Assembly (NCBI RefSeq): GCF_001262605.1
Contig: NZ_LGTC01000001.1
Span: 434,001 to 498,000, forward strand
Direction: 5' to 3'
Length of the DNA stretch: 64,000 nt
Source: Pseudobacteroides cellulosolvens ATCC 35603 = DSM 2933
GTDB taxonomy: Bacteria; Bacillota; Clostridia; Acetivibrionales; DSM-2933
The stretch's first letter is position 1; the number at the start of each line of letters is the position of its first letter. Positions 48,960 to 59,335 of this stretch are shown here, piece after piece. The notes beneath the pieces were generated by a model that was not told the DNA's origin, made no database searches, and saw only the letters and a program-made list of their open reading frames with translations. The translations under genes were made by a program, and so were the position numbers.

Positions 48960-50434
48960 ATGAAAATAGAAAAGATAAGGTTTATTGAACCTGGAAATTT
49001 ACCATACCGAAAGTCAATTAAAAACCTGTATATATATGATAAGTATATAAGAACACCATCTCATGGGTTGATGACTTTAGCCACTATTGCTAAAAAAGTT
49101 GTAGATGATACGTTAATGTATAGTGAGTCTATATCAGATATTATATGGAAGGATGTATTAGATGCGGATATCGTTTTTATTGGAATCTTTACATTCAGTG
49201 CTAATAGAGGGTATGAGCTTGCTAAGTTTATAAAACAAAACTCCAAAGCAATAGTTGTAATGGGCGGTTTGCATGCTTCAATGAATTATCCCGAGGCTGT
49301 TAATTATTGCGACTATGTTCTTTTAGGAGAAGGAGACGAGTCAATAGGTGAATTTATTGAGGCGGTTCAGAACTCTAGAGATATTGATTTTCCAGGTGTG
49401 GCTTATATGAGTGGTAATAAAATTGTCATACAGGAAACAGAAAACCGCCGGAGGACATTAATACTATTCCTGACAGGTATTTGCTGTACAATTATAAAAA
49501 AATGGCAGGACATAACACTATCTGGCCTCAGGTTCATGCCTCAAGAGGATGTCCCCATAACTGCGATTACTGTGCCCTTGTATGTCATTTTGGAAGGAAT
49601 GTGCGAACAAGAACACCCGAAAATGTGGTGGAAGATATAAAACAGGCAATTGGATTTCACGATGAAAGAAAAATTCCACGTCTTAGTAAAATGCTTTGGA
49701 TTACAGATGATAACTTTTTTGCTGACAGAGATTGGGCCATATCAGTTTTAAAAGCCATCATAGCAAGCGGTATAAAGTATTCCTTTACCATACAAGCAAG
49801 GTATGAAGTGGGTTTTGATGATGAAATGTTAAAACTATTAAAAAATGCCGGCTTTTTTGAAATTGCAATGGGAATAGAATTTTTAGAGGACGATGCGTTT
49901 AAAGAACATCATAAGAAAAGCAGTTATGATGAAATAGTACGCTCTGTAAGAAATATACAGGGACATGGTTTGAAGGTGAGAGGACTATTTATTGTTGGTG
50001 CAGATTGTCATGTGAAAGGTGTAGGTGACAGGCTTGCGGATTTTGTCATACAGCATGATATACATGGAGTTTTGATTCAATCCATGTACTTTGTACCTGG
50101 AACACCAGTATATGAGGCAAATAAGGATAGGCTTATACATAAGGATTGGAGCAGGTATAATGGGAATGTAGTGCATTATCCTGAGAGAATCAGTCCGTAT
50201 GATTTGCAGAAGGAGATCATTCATGCAAGCAGGAAAATTTATTCGGTGAAACGGTTAATTAAGGCGGTATTTACGGGAAAAGGACTTAGCAGGGTGTTGT
50301 TTATTGGGGAGTTCTTCTGGCATAAACATGTGCGAGATAGTTTGAAACGGGAACTACTTTATTTGAAGAGTTTGGAGAAGGATATGAGGGTGCCTTCGGA
50401 TGAGTTAAAAGAACACTATGTTCATGGAAGTTAG
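48960..50434 (+). CDS. B12-binding-domain radical SAM protein (one-base frame break)
   Basis: About 491 residues if one C is restored in AACCGCCGG near 49447, giving ENPPEDINTIPDRYLLYNY across the break. The N-terminal ~165 residues form a cobalamin-binding-like domain (DADIVFIGIFTFSANRGYEL, MGGLHASMNYPEA, YVLLGEGDESI). The radical SAM core has the cluster motif CPHNCDYC and GLFIVGAD. Such enzymes carry out methyl transfers or rearrangements on lipids, tetrapyrroles or natural products. There are no partner genes nearby, so the substrate is unknown. ATG 48960 has TTGGGGG upstream; the TTG in that site would be 15 bases earlier. Confidence 0.82.
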
Positions 50435-50516
50435 GGAAGGTGAAACTTTGAAAAAGATTTTAATTATTTTAAATAAGTATTAAACTCATCTTGCAAGAAA
50501 AGCAACAAATCTTAAT

Positions 50517-50960
50517 TCACTCTGTAATTATCCTGCATACATCTCCATCACAGGATACAACAGGTGTATTGGCAGCCTTTTTTGCCGGAGGTGTTGATGT
50601 GGCTGCTATAGGCGTATTTGTGGCTGTATTGGTATTTTTAGGTGTGCTGCTTATAGTTGATTTTTTTGTTGCAGTAGAAGGTTTTGGACTTTTGTGAGCA
50701 GGTGCCGAAGGCTTACTTGTGAATGTATGGAAAGGGCTTACAACGACTGGAGTAATTATTTCAATGTTTGCAGTCGCAGTTGGACTAGGCATGTCCTGGG
50801 ATTTTGATGAAGGTAAAGGTGTGGTGTGGGGCGTGGAAATCCCTGGCACTGTTGGAGTAGATGCAGGTTGGTTCTGCAATTCTCCTTTTTCACATCCCCC
50901 ACATATTAATATAAAAAGCATGATTATAATCAAATGAATATGTTTTATATTAATTACCAC
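50517..50960 (-). CDS. Ser/Thr/Pro-rich lipoprotein
   Basis: A 147-residue lipoprotein. The signal peptide ends ILICGGCEKG, with the lipobox Cys. Nearly all of the mature part is a Pro/Thr/Ser/Lys linker (for example TKKSTISSTPKNTNTATNTP) ending with CDGDVC and a short tail. The composition resembles cellulosomal linkers, but no folded domain follows, so it may be a wall-spanning spacer or a truncated gene. The GTG start at 50960 has AGGAGG upstream. The last two cysteines could form a disulfide. Confidence 0.6.
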   Translation of the reverse strand: MVINIKHIHLIIIMLFILICGGCEKGELQNQPASTPTVPGISTPHTTPLPSSKSQDMPSPTATANIEIITPVVVSPFHTFTSKPSAPAHKSPKPSTATKKSTISSTPKNTNTATNTPIAATSTPPAKKAANTPVVSCDGDVCRIITE

Positions 50961-51094
50961 ACTAAACCTCCTATCTTATATTAAAAGTTTTATTAATCTT
51001 ACATTTGGCGGAGTAAATAACGAACGGTTCAACGGGATTTGCGACAGACAAATGCAGGAGATTAATTACTTTTAATATAGTAACGATTTAAATA

Positions 51095-52696
51095 TTACTT
51101 CCGGTTATTATTTAATATTTCCATTAACTTTTTATAGGTGGTTGCACCAACTATCTGATCTGCTATATTTCCATTCTTATCGATTACAATCGTTGTCGGT
51201 ATTGCTGAAACACCATATTTATTAGCGATTTCCATTTTTGAGTCAAGAAGAAGATTCATATTATAGCCGTTATCCTTCATGAATTTAACCGCAACATCTT
51301 TTGTTTCACCAATGTTAACTGTCAATAGTACAGCATCTTTACTTTTGGCAATTTCACCAGCAGCCTTGTTGATATCAGGCATTTCATTTTTGCAAGGACC
51401 GCACCATGTAGCCCAGAAATTCAGCACTACAGTTTTACCTTTATAATCGGAAAGCTTGACTTTTTTTCCATCAGCATTTTCCAATTGGAAATCAGGGGCT
51501 TTTGTTTTTGCAGATGGATCAAAAGCACTTTTTTCAAAGACAATATTTTGTCCTTCATAACCCAATTTATAAGTCTGTACGGATAAAAGCTTTACATCGT
51601 CAACAGGCTTGTCGTTCACTCCAGTTTTTACAGCGGCTATCTTGTCAACAATATCCATGCCCTCATACACTTGACCGAAAACTGAGTGTCTTCCATCAAG
51701 CCATGGGGTACCTCCTACTTTGGAATACTCATCAATAAACTTTTGATCCATTCCTATGGATTTGCAATTTTCTTTTAGCTCGTCATTAAATAAGGGATTC
51801 TGGACTATAAAAAACTGGCTTCCGTTGGTGTTAGCACCGCTGTTTGCCATGGAGAGAGCACCTCGAATGTTGTATAGCCTTTTGCTGAACTCATCACTAA
51901 ATGGCTTACCCCAAATACTTTCACCGCCTGTGCCATTTCCTTTAGGGTCACCGCCTTGAATCATAAAATTATTTATAACTCTATGGAAAATAAGGTTGTT
52001 ATAGTAACCTTTCTGTGAAAGTTTTACAAAGTTTTCCACTGCTATTGGAGCATCTTCATAGAAAAGCTTTATCTTTATATCTCCAAAGTTTGTCTTCATA
52101 ACAGCTACCATATCTCCCTTTATGGGCTTTGAAAGCTGGTAGGCAAAAGAGGAGGCAGAATTGTTAAACTTTGTGAAAAGTTCATTGATTTTTTGGGAAT
52201 CAAGGCTCTTTTTAGTCTGGCTTATAACTATAAGCCCATTATCATAGAAAACATCTTTACCAAGGGCATTTTCAGCCAATGCTCTTAAAGGTACAAGCAT
52301 TCTGCCATTTATTATTTGGGCAGGCTCGTCCATGAGTACTTTCTTATCACCGACCAGCATTGTTTTATTGTTTGAAGTAAGTTTGACTTTATTACCATTT
52401 GCAGTTATTGTTGCAGTGCTTGTTTTAGTGTCAAAGCTTACTTGGGCACCGAAATTTTCAGATACAAACCTTAAGGGAATTAAGGTTCTTCCGTTTTTAA
52501 CCAGTGCTTTAACTTCCTTGTTGGAAGTGTCAATATATGTATCGGTATTGTTTGAGTATGCCATGTTGCTGTTTGCAAATAAAACAACTGAATCCTTTAA
52601 ATCATTTTCCAGCTCGGTGGAAAGACCAAACACATTCATGCTGCTTGATATGAGTAATAACATAAGAGATTTGCTTAAAAGTTTTTTTGCCGTCAT
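51095..52696 (-). CDS. Stalk domain - cyclophilin - thioredoxin fusion, secreted
   Basis: A 533-residue extracytoplasmic protein joining three modules. After a signal peptide come copper-amine-oxidase-like stalk repeats (~65-165; NGRTLIPLRFVSENFGAQV, INGRMLVPLRALAE). A cyclophilin-type peptidyl-prolyl isomerase follows at ~200-370 (ENFVKLSQKGYYNNLIFHRV, NFMIQGGDP, SQFFIVQ). A TlpA-like thioredoxin domain with WCGPC closes it (~395-533). The set would fold, isomerise and reduce or oxidise exported proteins at the wall. No partner redox membrane protein is next to it. Each domain is complete. Confidence 0.9.
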   Translation of the reverse strand: MTAKKLLSKSLMLLLISSSMNVFGLSTELENDLKDSVVLFANSNMAYSNNTDTYIDTSNKEVKALVKNGRTLIPLRFVSENFGAQVSFDTKTSTATITANGNKVKLTSNNKTMLVGDKKVLMDEPAQIINGRMLVPLRALAENALGKDVFYDNGLIVISQTKKSLDSQKINELFTKFNNSASSFAYQLSKPIKGDMVAVMKTNFGDIKIKLFYEDAPIAVENFVKLSQKGYYNNLIFHRVINNFMIQGGDPKGNGTGGESIWGKPFSDEFSKRLYNIRGALSMANSGANTNGSQFFIVQNPLFNDELKENCKSIGMDQKFIDEYSKVGGTPWLDGRHSVFGQVYEGMDIVDKIAAVKTGVNDKPVDDVKLLSVQTYKLGYEGQNIVFEKSAFDPSAKTKAPDFQLENADGKKVKLSDYKGKTVVLNFWATWCGPCKNEMPDINKAAGEIAKSKDAVLLTVNIGETKDVAVKFMKDNGYNMNLLLDSKMEIANKYGVSAIPTTIVIDKNGNIADQIVGATTYKKLMEILNNNRK

Positions 52697-52768
52697 GATA
52701 ACTACCGACCTCCAAAAATAAAGTATTTAGTGTTAAAAGTATAACACATGGTAGATTGTGGTGCAATT

Positions 52769-53074
52769 CTAATTAGGAATGGCTTTCACTGCTATATCAT
52801 TATAGCTGTCGGTGGTTGCGTTGAAATGCTTTGCAACAATTATAATATCGGCAATATTTATAGTTTTATCTTTATTAATATCGTAGTCGGGTTTGAAGTT
52901 TTCATCATCCGAGTTGCTATTAAAGCACTGAGCAATTTTAATCACGTCTGCCATGTTTATTGAATTATCCTGGTTGATGTCACCAGCCCACAACGTAACA
53001 GGGGAGTCAGCAGAACCAATATTCATAAATGGGCTTTCAGCATCTACATTTTTAATATTCCTGCATAAATATCT
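52769..53074 (-). pseudogene. X-module/dockerin fragment
   Basis: About 100 residues in frame, without a plausible start: RYLCRNIKN and FMNIGSADSPVTLWAGDIN match the end of an X-module, then two dockerin loops (DINQDNSINMAD, DINKDKTINIAD). An in-frame TAA lies immediately upstream, and nothing recognisable precedes it. It is the C-terminal end of a cellulosomal protein whose body has been lost. Confidence 0.75.
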
Positions 53075-53153
53075 TTAATTATATATTATTCGACAGAACA
53101 TTTATATGTTTTATAGTATTAATTGAATAATGAATAATACATTTTGCACTTAA

Positions 53154-53465
53154 TGGGTATTTCCTACAGGTAATACCATTGCAAAGATTTCCAACGCAAT
53201 TACCGATACATCGGTTACAATGGCGTTCAAGGCTCATTTGCGTAATCAAAAACCTGTAGTAGTTGCAGTTTCAACTAATGATGGGTTGGGAGCTAATGCT
53301 CAAAATCTTGGTAAGCTTATGAACATGAAATATGTATTTATTGTTCCTTTCGGTCAGGATAGCCCTAAGGATAAACCAAATTCAATCATATCAAAAACTG
53401 AACTTATCATACCGACAATTTTGGAAGCACTTAATGGAAAACAAATTCAACCTATTATTGTATAA
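53154..53465 (+). pseudogene. 3' fragment of spoVFB (dipicolinate synthase subunit B)
   Basis: About 103 codons remain: TGNTIAKISNAITDTSVTMA, then KPVVVAVSTNDGLGANAQN and FVPFGQDSP, the C-terminal half of the flavoprotein-like subunit that makes spore dipicolinate. The N-terminal half is absent; a TAA stops the frame at 53151, next to the dockerin fragment. A good terminator follows. This is a truncated copy; an intact one should exist elsewhere if the strain makes heat-resistant spores. Confidence 0.75.
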
Positions 53466-53484
53466 GTAAAAAGCTCGTAAGCAA

Positions 53485-53512
53485 AAAAGGCTGCCTTAAT
53501 GGCAGCCTTTTA
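53485..53512 (+). terminator. Intrinsic terminator
   Basis: AAAAGGCTGCC (53485-53495), a five-base loop and GGCAGCCTTTT (53501-53511). It also serves the convergent ppnP gene. Confidence 0.85.
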
Positions 53513-53522
53513 TAAAGTGGGA

Positions 53523-53840
53523 TTATTCGTTTATGTATGAACAACAGTAGTCGGCAAGCTCCTTAACCTTAAGTTTAAACTTTGAGTTTGCAGGGACTTC
53601 AAAGGACTGGCCTTCATTAACTGTCAACCATTCGCTGCTCTCCGGAAGCAAAACATCCATAGAGCCTCCTAAAATTTCCATTATCTCTTTTGCAGCAGTA
53701 CCGAATTCATAATCACCAGGCAGCATTATTCCTAGTGTTTTCTTTTCTCCATCTTCGAATATAACAGTTCTGCTGGTAACCTTTCCATCAAAATATACAT
53801 TTGCCTTTTTAACAACACTAACTTTAGTAAAAGTTTCCAT
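53523..53840 (-). CDS. ppnP: Pyrimidine/purine nucleoside phosphorylase PpnP
   Basis: A 105-residue cupin-fold enzyme that splits nucleosides with phosphate. The family pattern is clear: [45 protein letters not shown] and [15 protein letters not shown]. Length and motifs match the family. AGGTTATTATG-type spacing with GGAGG upstream supports the ATG at 53840. It is monocistronic and convergent with the spoVFB fragment. Confidence 0.9.
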   Translation of the reverse strand: METFTKVSVVKKANVYFDGKVTSRTVIFEDGEKKTLGIMLPGDYEFGTAAKEIMEILGGSMDVLLPESSEWLTVNEGQSFEVPANSKFKLKVKELADYCCSYINE

Positions 53841-54063
53841 AATAACCTCCGTTTAATATTAATATTGGGTATATCGTAATCCTAGTTGTTTTTTCAATTA
53901 TATTATATTTTATGCTTAGAATAAACCATTGATTTTATCTCTAAATTTCTCTATAATTTCATTGTGGCTGGCATTAGGTAAAATATTAATATAATTAAGG
54001 CTTTCCATTGTTTTAGATACTTACTAAGGAATTAAACTAAATCCCGTCTAGGGGGGTGCAGGC

Positions 54064-54693
54064 TTGAGTGAAAATGAAAAATATCTCCTTGGGTTATCCA
54101 AAAAAGGAGATATTGAAGCTTTTGAATTGCTGATGGAAAAGTATCAAAAAAGGGTATTCAATATTGCACTAAGGCTTTTAGGTAACCATGATGATGCAAG
54201 TGAGGTTACCCAGGAAGTTTTTATTAGAATTTTCAAGTCCATGGGCAGCTTTAAAGGTGAATCCCAGATATCTACATGGATTTACAGGATTGCCACCAAT
54301 GCCTGTCTTGATGAACTCAGAAAGCGTAAAAACAAGTGGGTCTTGTCTCTTGATGAGGAGTATCACAGGGAGAATGGAGACTATATAATACAGGTAGAGG
54401 ATGATAAACCGACACCTGATGTTATAGTGGAACAGAAGAACTTAAAAAGTGCGGTAAATAATGCTATACACAAGTTGTCAGAAAAATATAAGCTCATTAT
54501 TGTACTCAGGGATCTTCAGGGATTTAGCTATGAAGAGATATCGGAGATTGTCAAGACTCCTGTCGGAACGGTCAAATCAAGGATTAACAGGGCTAGATTA
54601 CAGCTTAAAGAAATTCTTTTAAAAGAGAAGGAACTTTTTTCGGATAATTTCGTCAAAGATATTGAAAGGAGGGCTGGAGATGAAAAAATGTGA
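54064..54693 (+). CDS. ECF sigma factor (SigW-like)
   Basis: A 209-residue RNA polymerase sigma factor. The sigma2 region has YQKRVFNIALRLLGN, ASEVTQEVFIRIFKSM and WIYRIATNACLDELRKRK; the sigma4 region has YKLIIVLRDLQGFSYEEISE and VGTVKSRINRAR. The start is a TTG at 54064 with TAGGGGGG upstream; other in-frame starts fall inside sigma2. It overlaps its anti-sigma gene by 14 bases. It probably directs an envelope-stress or surface-polymer regulon. Confidence 0.92.
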   Translation: MSENEKYLLGLSKKGDIEAFELLMEKYQKRVFNIALRLLGNHDDASEVTQEVFIRIFKSMGSFKGESQISTWIYRIATNACLDELRKRKNKWVLSLDEEYHRENGDYIIQVEDDKPTPDVIVEQKNLKSAVNNAIHKLSEKYKLIIVLRDLQGFSYEEISEIVKTPVGTVKSRINRARLQLKEILLKEKELFSDNFVKDIERRAGDEKM

Positions 54694-55957
54694 AGATATC
54701 AGGGAACTTATATCCCAATATATCGATGGTGATATGAACAGTGACCTGCTTTCTGAGTTTGAGGAACATATTTTGTCCTGCGAAGATTGCAGGAAAGAGC
54801 TCCATGACGTAAAAAACGTCATAGCCATGCTAAATAATACTCCAGAGGAAGACCTGCCTTTAAATTTCAAGGACGAACTTCATGAGAAGCTGTTAGAAGA
54901 GAAAGCCAAAAAGCAAAGTGCTATAACCCTGATTTTAGTGAGGTATTCCCATGTGTTTGCATCAGCAGCCGGGTTTCTTATTATATTCACAATTTGGTTG
55001 GTTTACAATAATAATATATCAATTAAAAATGACTTACCAAATACTACCTCGGTGCAATCTTACGACAGCAAGGAATATGGTTCTAATGAAAATATGCAAT
55101 TCAATTATAATCATAATCCAAAGGAGAGTGTAAACAGCGAAACTCCCCAATATAATGACGGTTTGCATAAAATAAGCGGAGCTGCCGGGTATTCACAATC
55201 AACTCAGGATCAAAGCTCTATTGTCGCAATGGACGTGATACCGACATCAGCATTAAATAAATCACAGCCAGTAGAAAAATATGATTCTCCCGAAGTGAAG
55301 CAAACTGAAGATAAAAACATCACAACAAGATTTAGTGAAAATATTACAGGTAAAGCTGAATTAAAAGCTAAAACGGATACCAATTCAAAAAAGGAGATTA
55401 CTGATAAGTCTACAGAATCCACTGTTATTGGAACGGTTTTTAGTGAAAACCTATATAAGTCAGCTGATTTTACGCTAAATACAAAAGATGCCAAATCAGG
55501 AAGAGATTCCATAAGAAGCATCGCAGCTTCATTAGGCGGCGAAGAATTTAGAGTATCTTTAATCACAGGAAGTGTTGAAGCTACTCAAAAATCTGTTAGT
55601 GCGATACCTAATGGTATGATAGCTGAATCTGAAAATGCTGACTTGCTTAATTTCAGGATTCCTGCAAACAACTATAACACATTTTTGCAAAAGGTAAATG
55701 ACACCCTTGGTGCTTCTAATGTAATAACAAATACTGTTGTAAATAATGATTATGAAAGCCGGAAGAAGGAAATTGAAGCTGAGGTTTTTGAAATTGATAA
55801 AAAAATTGTAAGCAATGCAAATAACAGTTCATGGAACGGTTCAAGCGAATACAATACTTTAATTAATAATAAAAATAATCTGAACAGGGAACTGGATGAA
55901 ATAAAATGGAATTCTCAATATGTTTTTGTCACTTTTAAAATTAAGAAAATATACTAA
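54680..55957 (+). CDS. Membrane anti-sigma factor with zinc finger and DUF4349 domain
   Basis: A 425-residue partner of the ECF factor. The N-terminus has the anti-sigma zinc motif (HILSCEDC with an upstream His/Cys). One membrane helix follows at ~90-112 (SAAGFLIIFTIWLVY). The extracellular part has a low-complexity spacer and a DUF4349 domain (SADFTLNTKDAKSGRDSIRS to ETVVNNDYESRKKEIEAEV-like coiled coil). ATG 54680 has AAAGGAGGG upstream. DUF4349 is thought to sense or transmit an outside signal that leads to release of the sigma factor. Confidence 0.85.
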   Translation: MKKCEDIRELISQYIDGDMNSDLLSEFEEHILSCEDCRKELHDVKNVIAMLNNTPEEDLPLNFKDELHEKLLEEKAKKQSAITLILVRYSHVFASAAGFLIIFTIWLVYNNNISIKNDLPNTTSVQSYDSKEYGSNENMQFNYNHNPKESVNSETPQYNDGLHKISGAAGYSQSTQDQSSIVAMDVIPTSALNKSQPVEKYDSPEVKQTEDKNITTRFSENITGKAELKAKTDTNSKKEITDKSTESTVIGTVFSENLYKSADFTLNTKDAKSGRDSIRSIAASLGGEEFRVSLITGSVEATQKSVSAIPNGMIAESENADLLNFRIPANNYNTFLQKVNDTLGASNVITNTVVNNDYESRKKEIEAEVFEIDKKIVSNANNSSWNGSSEYNTLINNKNNLNRELDEIKWNSQYVFVTFKIKKIY

Positions 55958-55991
55958 GGTGTAATATTTTTTATTTTTTTGAAAATAATTA

Positions 55992-56022
55992 ATTACAGCT
56001 GTTTACCGCTGTAATTTTTTTG
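55992..56022 (+). terminator. Intrinsic terminator
   Basis: ATTACAGC (55992-55999) pairs with GCTGTAAT (56008-56015), followed by TTTTTT. It ends the sigma/anti-sigma unit. Confidence 0.85.
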
Positions 56023-56150
56023 TGTAAAATATTATATGGCATAAGCACGATAGAAAAAAATCGATTATATATTGAAGATTAATCATTTTTAAAAATGATT
56101 TTTGATGATTTTTATATGTAGATTGCTTGTGAGAAGAGGGGAATTAATTA

Positions 56151-56321
56151 ATGGAGATAAATGCGGTTGTAGACAGAATTGAGAATGGAAATGCGGTTTT
56201 ATTATCTGAAGATATGGGAATTGAAATCAGCATTCCTGAAGAAAATATAATTAATACATACCATATGGGGGATAGGTTAACCCTTACAATTAACGGGGAT
56301 TTTGACATAAGGAATGCCTAA
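56151..56321 (+). CDS. Small DUF3006-like protein
   Basis: A 56-residue protein with the DUF3006 pattern: VDRIENGNAVLLSEDMG, then SIPEENI and MGDRLTLTI. AGAAGAGGGGAA is upstream of the ATG. DUF3006 proteins are small beta-barrels, often next to secreted or regulatory genes, with unknown function. The stop codon directly abuts structured repeat copy A. Confidence 0.72.
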   Translation: MEINAVVDRIENGNAVLLSEDMGIEISIPEENIINTYHMGDRLTLTINGDFDIRNA

Positions 56322-56400
56322 AAAATCACTTCCCATTTTGAGCGATTGTTGGCAAGTTAAGTCAACACATGAGCCAAATTTATAGTGGAGGTTATATTTT
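56322..56400 (+). repeat. Structured dispersed repeat, copy A
   Basis: The outer arms AAAAATCACTTCC and GGAGGTTATATTTT pair imperfectly. The inner stem TGTTGGC/GTCAACA has the loop AAGTTAA. It shares order and loop with copies B and C. It directly follows the DUF3006 stop and ends 33 bases before polA. Confidence 0.7.
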
Positions 56401-56433
56401 AGTTATTACTAATAAATTTAAACGGGGAAATAT

Positions 56434-59135
56434 ATGAATAATAAAAAATTGATGCTGATTGACGGTAATAGTATTTTAAACAGGGCATTCTACGGACTTC
56501 AGGGAAAGGAAATACTTGCTACAAGTGATGGACTGTTTACAAATGCAGTGTTTGGCTTTATAAATATAATGAACAAATACCTGGATGAAGAAAATCCGGG
56601 TTATTTATGTGTAGCATTCGATCTTAAGGCTCCCACATTCAGACATAAGGAATTTGACGGATATAAGGCAAACAGGAAGGGAATGCCCAAGGAATTGGCT
56701 GTTCAGGTGCCGGTTATAAAAGAGGTACTGGATGCTATGAACATAAAAAGGCTTGAATATGAGGGATTTGAGGCAGACGATATCCTGGGTACAGTTTCAT
56801 TATGTGCAGAAAAGGAAGGTTTTGAGGTAGTTATACTGACAGGGGATAGGGACTCGCTGCAGCTTGCTACTGACAGGACACGAATTAAGCTTCCGGTTAC
56901 TAAGGGATGGAAGACAGAAACAGAAGAATATAATCATGATAAAGTTATTGAAAGGTACGGTGTTACTCCAGAACTTTTTATTGATGTAAAAGGGCTTATG
57001 GGGGATACATCTGACAATATTCCCGGTGTACCTGGAATTGGTGAAAAAACAGCTATTGATTTGGTGAAAAATTTTGGAACCATTGAAAATATATATGAGA
57101 GTCTTGATAAAGTAGAAAAAAAGAGTGTTAAACAAAAATTAGAAGACAACAGGGACCTGGCCTTCTTGAGCAAAAGGCTTGCAACAATTGATAGGAATGC
57201 GCCAGAAAGGTGTGGACTTAAAAGCTTGCAAGATCTTCAAAAGCAAGAGGTTGACAGGGAGAAACTGTATAATCTCTTTAAAAGACTTGAGTTCAAAAGC
57301 TTTATAGAAAAATATAACTTGAAAGAGGAAAGGTCAAAAAATCCTCTGAAACTGCGGGATGTAGAGGTTGTAAGAGATATCGGGGATTTGGAAAAAATAA
57401 AAAAGGAAATACTCGCTGAAAAAGGTGCACGGTTTATTATATTCTTGAAAAGACAGATGACTTCAATTCAAGTCTTAAAGGTACAGGAATTTCATGGGGA
57501 CAAGAGAAGACTGTATATGTTAATATCACCGGAGATTTTACTGAAGATATATTTTTAAGCCAGTTTAAGGAAGTCTTTGAAGCAAATGATGTAAAAAAAT
57601 ATGGTCATGATCTAAAGAATCTTATTGTTTATCTCAAAAACAAGGGCATATCTTTAAACGGTCTTTCTTTTGATACAATGATAGGTGCATATATACTTAG
57701 TCCTTCAAGGGATACTTATACAGTGACCGAGCTTTCTGAGGATTATATGGGTTTAGATGTATCTTCCATTGAGGAAATGCTTGGGAAGGGGAAAAAGAAG
57801 CTGCAAATTAATGACATACCTGTAAATGAGCTGGCTCCTGTTATAGGTATGTATTCCGAGCTTATTTATAGCCTGTATGAGCTTATTCACAAAAAACTTG
57901 ACGAAAATGATCAGCTAAAACTTTATTATGAGATTGAGCTGCCCCTTATTGAAGTGCTTGCCGATATGGAGCATTTGGGAATAAAGGTAAATATAGATAC
58001 TCTTAAGAGTTTTTCTGTTGAGATGGAAGACAGAATAAACCAGCTTATTAAGGATATTTATGAGCTTGCAGGGGAAGAATTTAACATAAATTCTACAAAG
58101 CAGCTAGGGGTTATATTGTTTGACAGATTAAAGCTGCCTGTTATTAAGAAAACCAAGACTGGTTATTCCACCGATGTGGAGGTATTAGAGCAGCTTGAAC
58201 CCATGCATGAGATAGTTGCCAAGCTGTTGGAGTACAGGCATTTGGTAAAGCTTAAGTCCACCTATGTGGAAGGGCTTATGAAGGTAATGAACCCAAGTAC
58301 GGGAAGAATTCACTCCAGCTTCAACCAGACGGTGACGGTTACCGGAAGAATAAGCAGTACTGAGCCAAACCTTCAGAACATTCCAGTAAAACTGGAAATG
58401 GGCAGAAAGATAAGAAAGGTTTTTGTACCGGAAAATGAAGAATATCTTTTATCTGATGGAGATTACTCACAGATTGAGTTAAGAGTCTTGGCACATATTA
58501 CCGGTGACGAAAATATGATAGCCGCCTTTATAAATAATGAGGATATTCATACGTCTACAGCGTCAAAGGTATTTAATATACCAAAGGAACAGGTTACACC
58601 ATTTATGAGGTCAAGTGCAAAGGCTGTTAATTTTGGTATTGTTTATGGTATCGGAGATTTCAGCTTATCAAAAGATTTAGGTATAACCAGAAAAGAAGCC
58701 AGAAAATATATTGATGAATACCTTGGGGAATATCCTAAAGTTAAACAGTATATGCATGATATAGTGGTGCAGGGAAAAGAAATGGGCTTTGTATCAACTA
58801 TTTACAATAGAAGAAGGTACCTTCCCGAGTTAAAATCCTCAAACTTCAACATAAGATCTTTTGGTGAGAGGATTGCAATGAACACGCCTATTCAGGGAAG
58901 TGCAGCAGACATTATTAAGATTGCAATGGTTAAGGTGTACAAGGCACTAAAGAATAGAAACCTTAGGTCAAGGCTTATTTTGCAGGTCCATGACGAACTT
59001 ATAATTGAAACTCACAAGGATGAGCTGAAAGAAGTAGAGGAGCTTTTAAAAGAATGTATGGAAACTGTAGCAAGCCTTCTGGTGCCTCTTACTGTGGAAG
59101 TAAGATCGGGTGGAAGCTGGTACGATGTTAAGTAA
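56434..59135 (+). CDS. polA: DNA polymerase I (one-base frame break near 57437)
   Basis: About 900 residues, the normal length, once one T is restored near 57437; the frame then reads YYILEKTDDFNSSLKGTG. Residues ~1-290 form the 5'-3' exonuclease (IDGNSILNRAFYG, EADDILGT, GLMGDTSDNIPGVPGIGEKTA). The middle 3'-5' exonuclease domain lacks the usual Asp/Glu metal residues, as in many Firmicutes. The polymerase domain has SDGDYSQIELRVLAHI (motif A), RSSAKAVNFGIVYG (motif B) and LQVHDELIIE (motif C). The restored length and intact motifs argue that the break is a sequencing error; polA is important for repair and Okazaki fragment processing. Confidence 0.95.
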
Positions 59136-59140
59136 TGATT

Positions 59141-59221
59141 AAAGAATTACTTACCCTTGCGAGCGGGTGTTCACGAGTTAAGTGAACACGAAAGCGAGCA
59201 TTTAGGGGAAGTTATTTCTTT
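59141..59221 (+). repeat. Structured dispersed repeat, copy B, between 23-bp direct repeats
   Basis: The outer arms AAAGAATTACTTACCC and GGGGAAGTTATTTCTTT pair. TGC..GC/GC..GCA forms the middle with GA/GA mismatches. The inner stem TGTTCAC/GTGAACA has the loop GAGTTAA. A 23-bp direct repeat starting AGTAATGATTAAAGAATTAC lies at 59131-59153 and again at 59232-59254. Confidence 0.75.
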
Positions 59222-59281
59222 AACATTACTAAGTAATGATTAAAGAATTACTTAGTAATGATTAAAAAGAGGAAAGTAATC

Positions 59282-59320
59282 AGCGGATGTTTGAGAAGCT
59301 TTGAACATCCGCTTAATTTT
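59282..59320 (+). terminator. Terminator-like hairpin before coaE
   Basis: AGCGGATGTT (59282-59291) pairs with AACATCCGCT (59304-59313), followed by TAATTTT. It ends polA transcription or attenuates coaE. Confidence 0.65.
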
Positions 59321-59335
59321 ATGAGGGTACGATAT

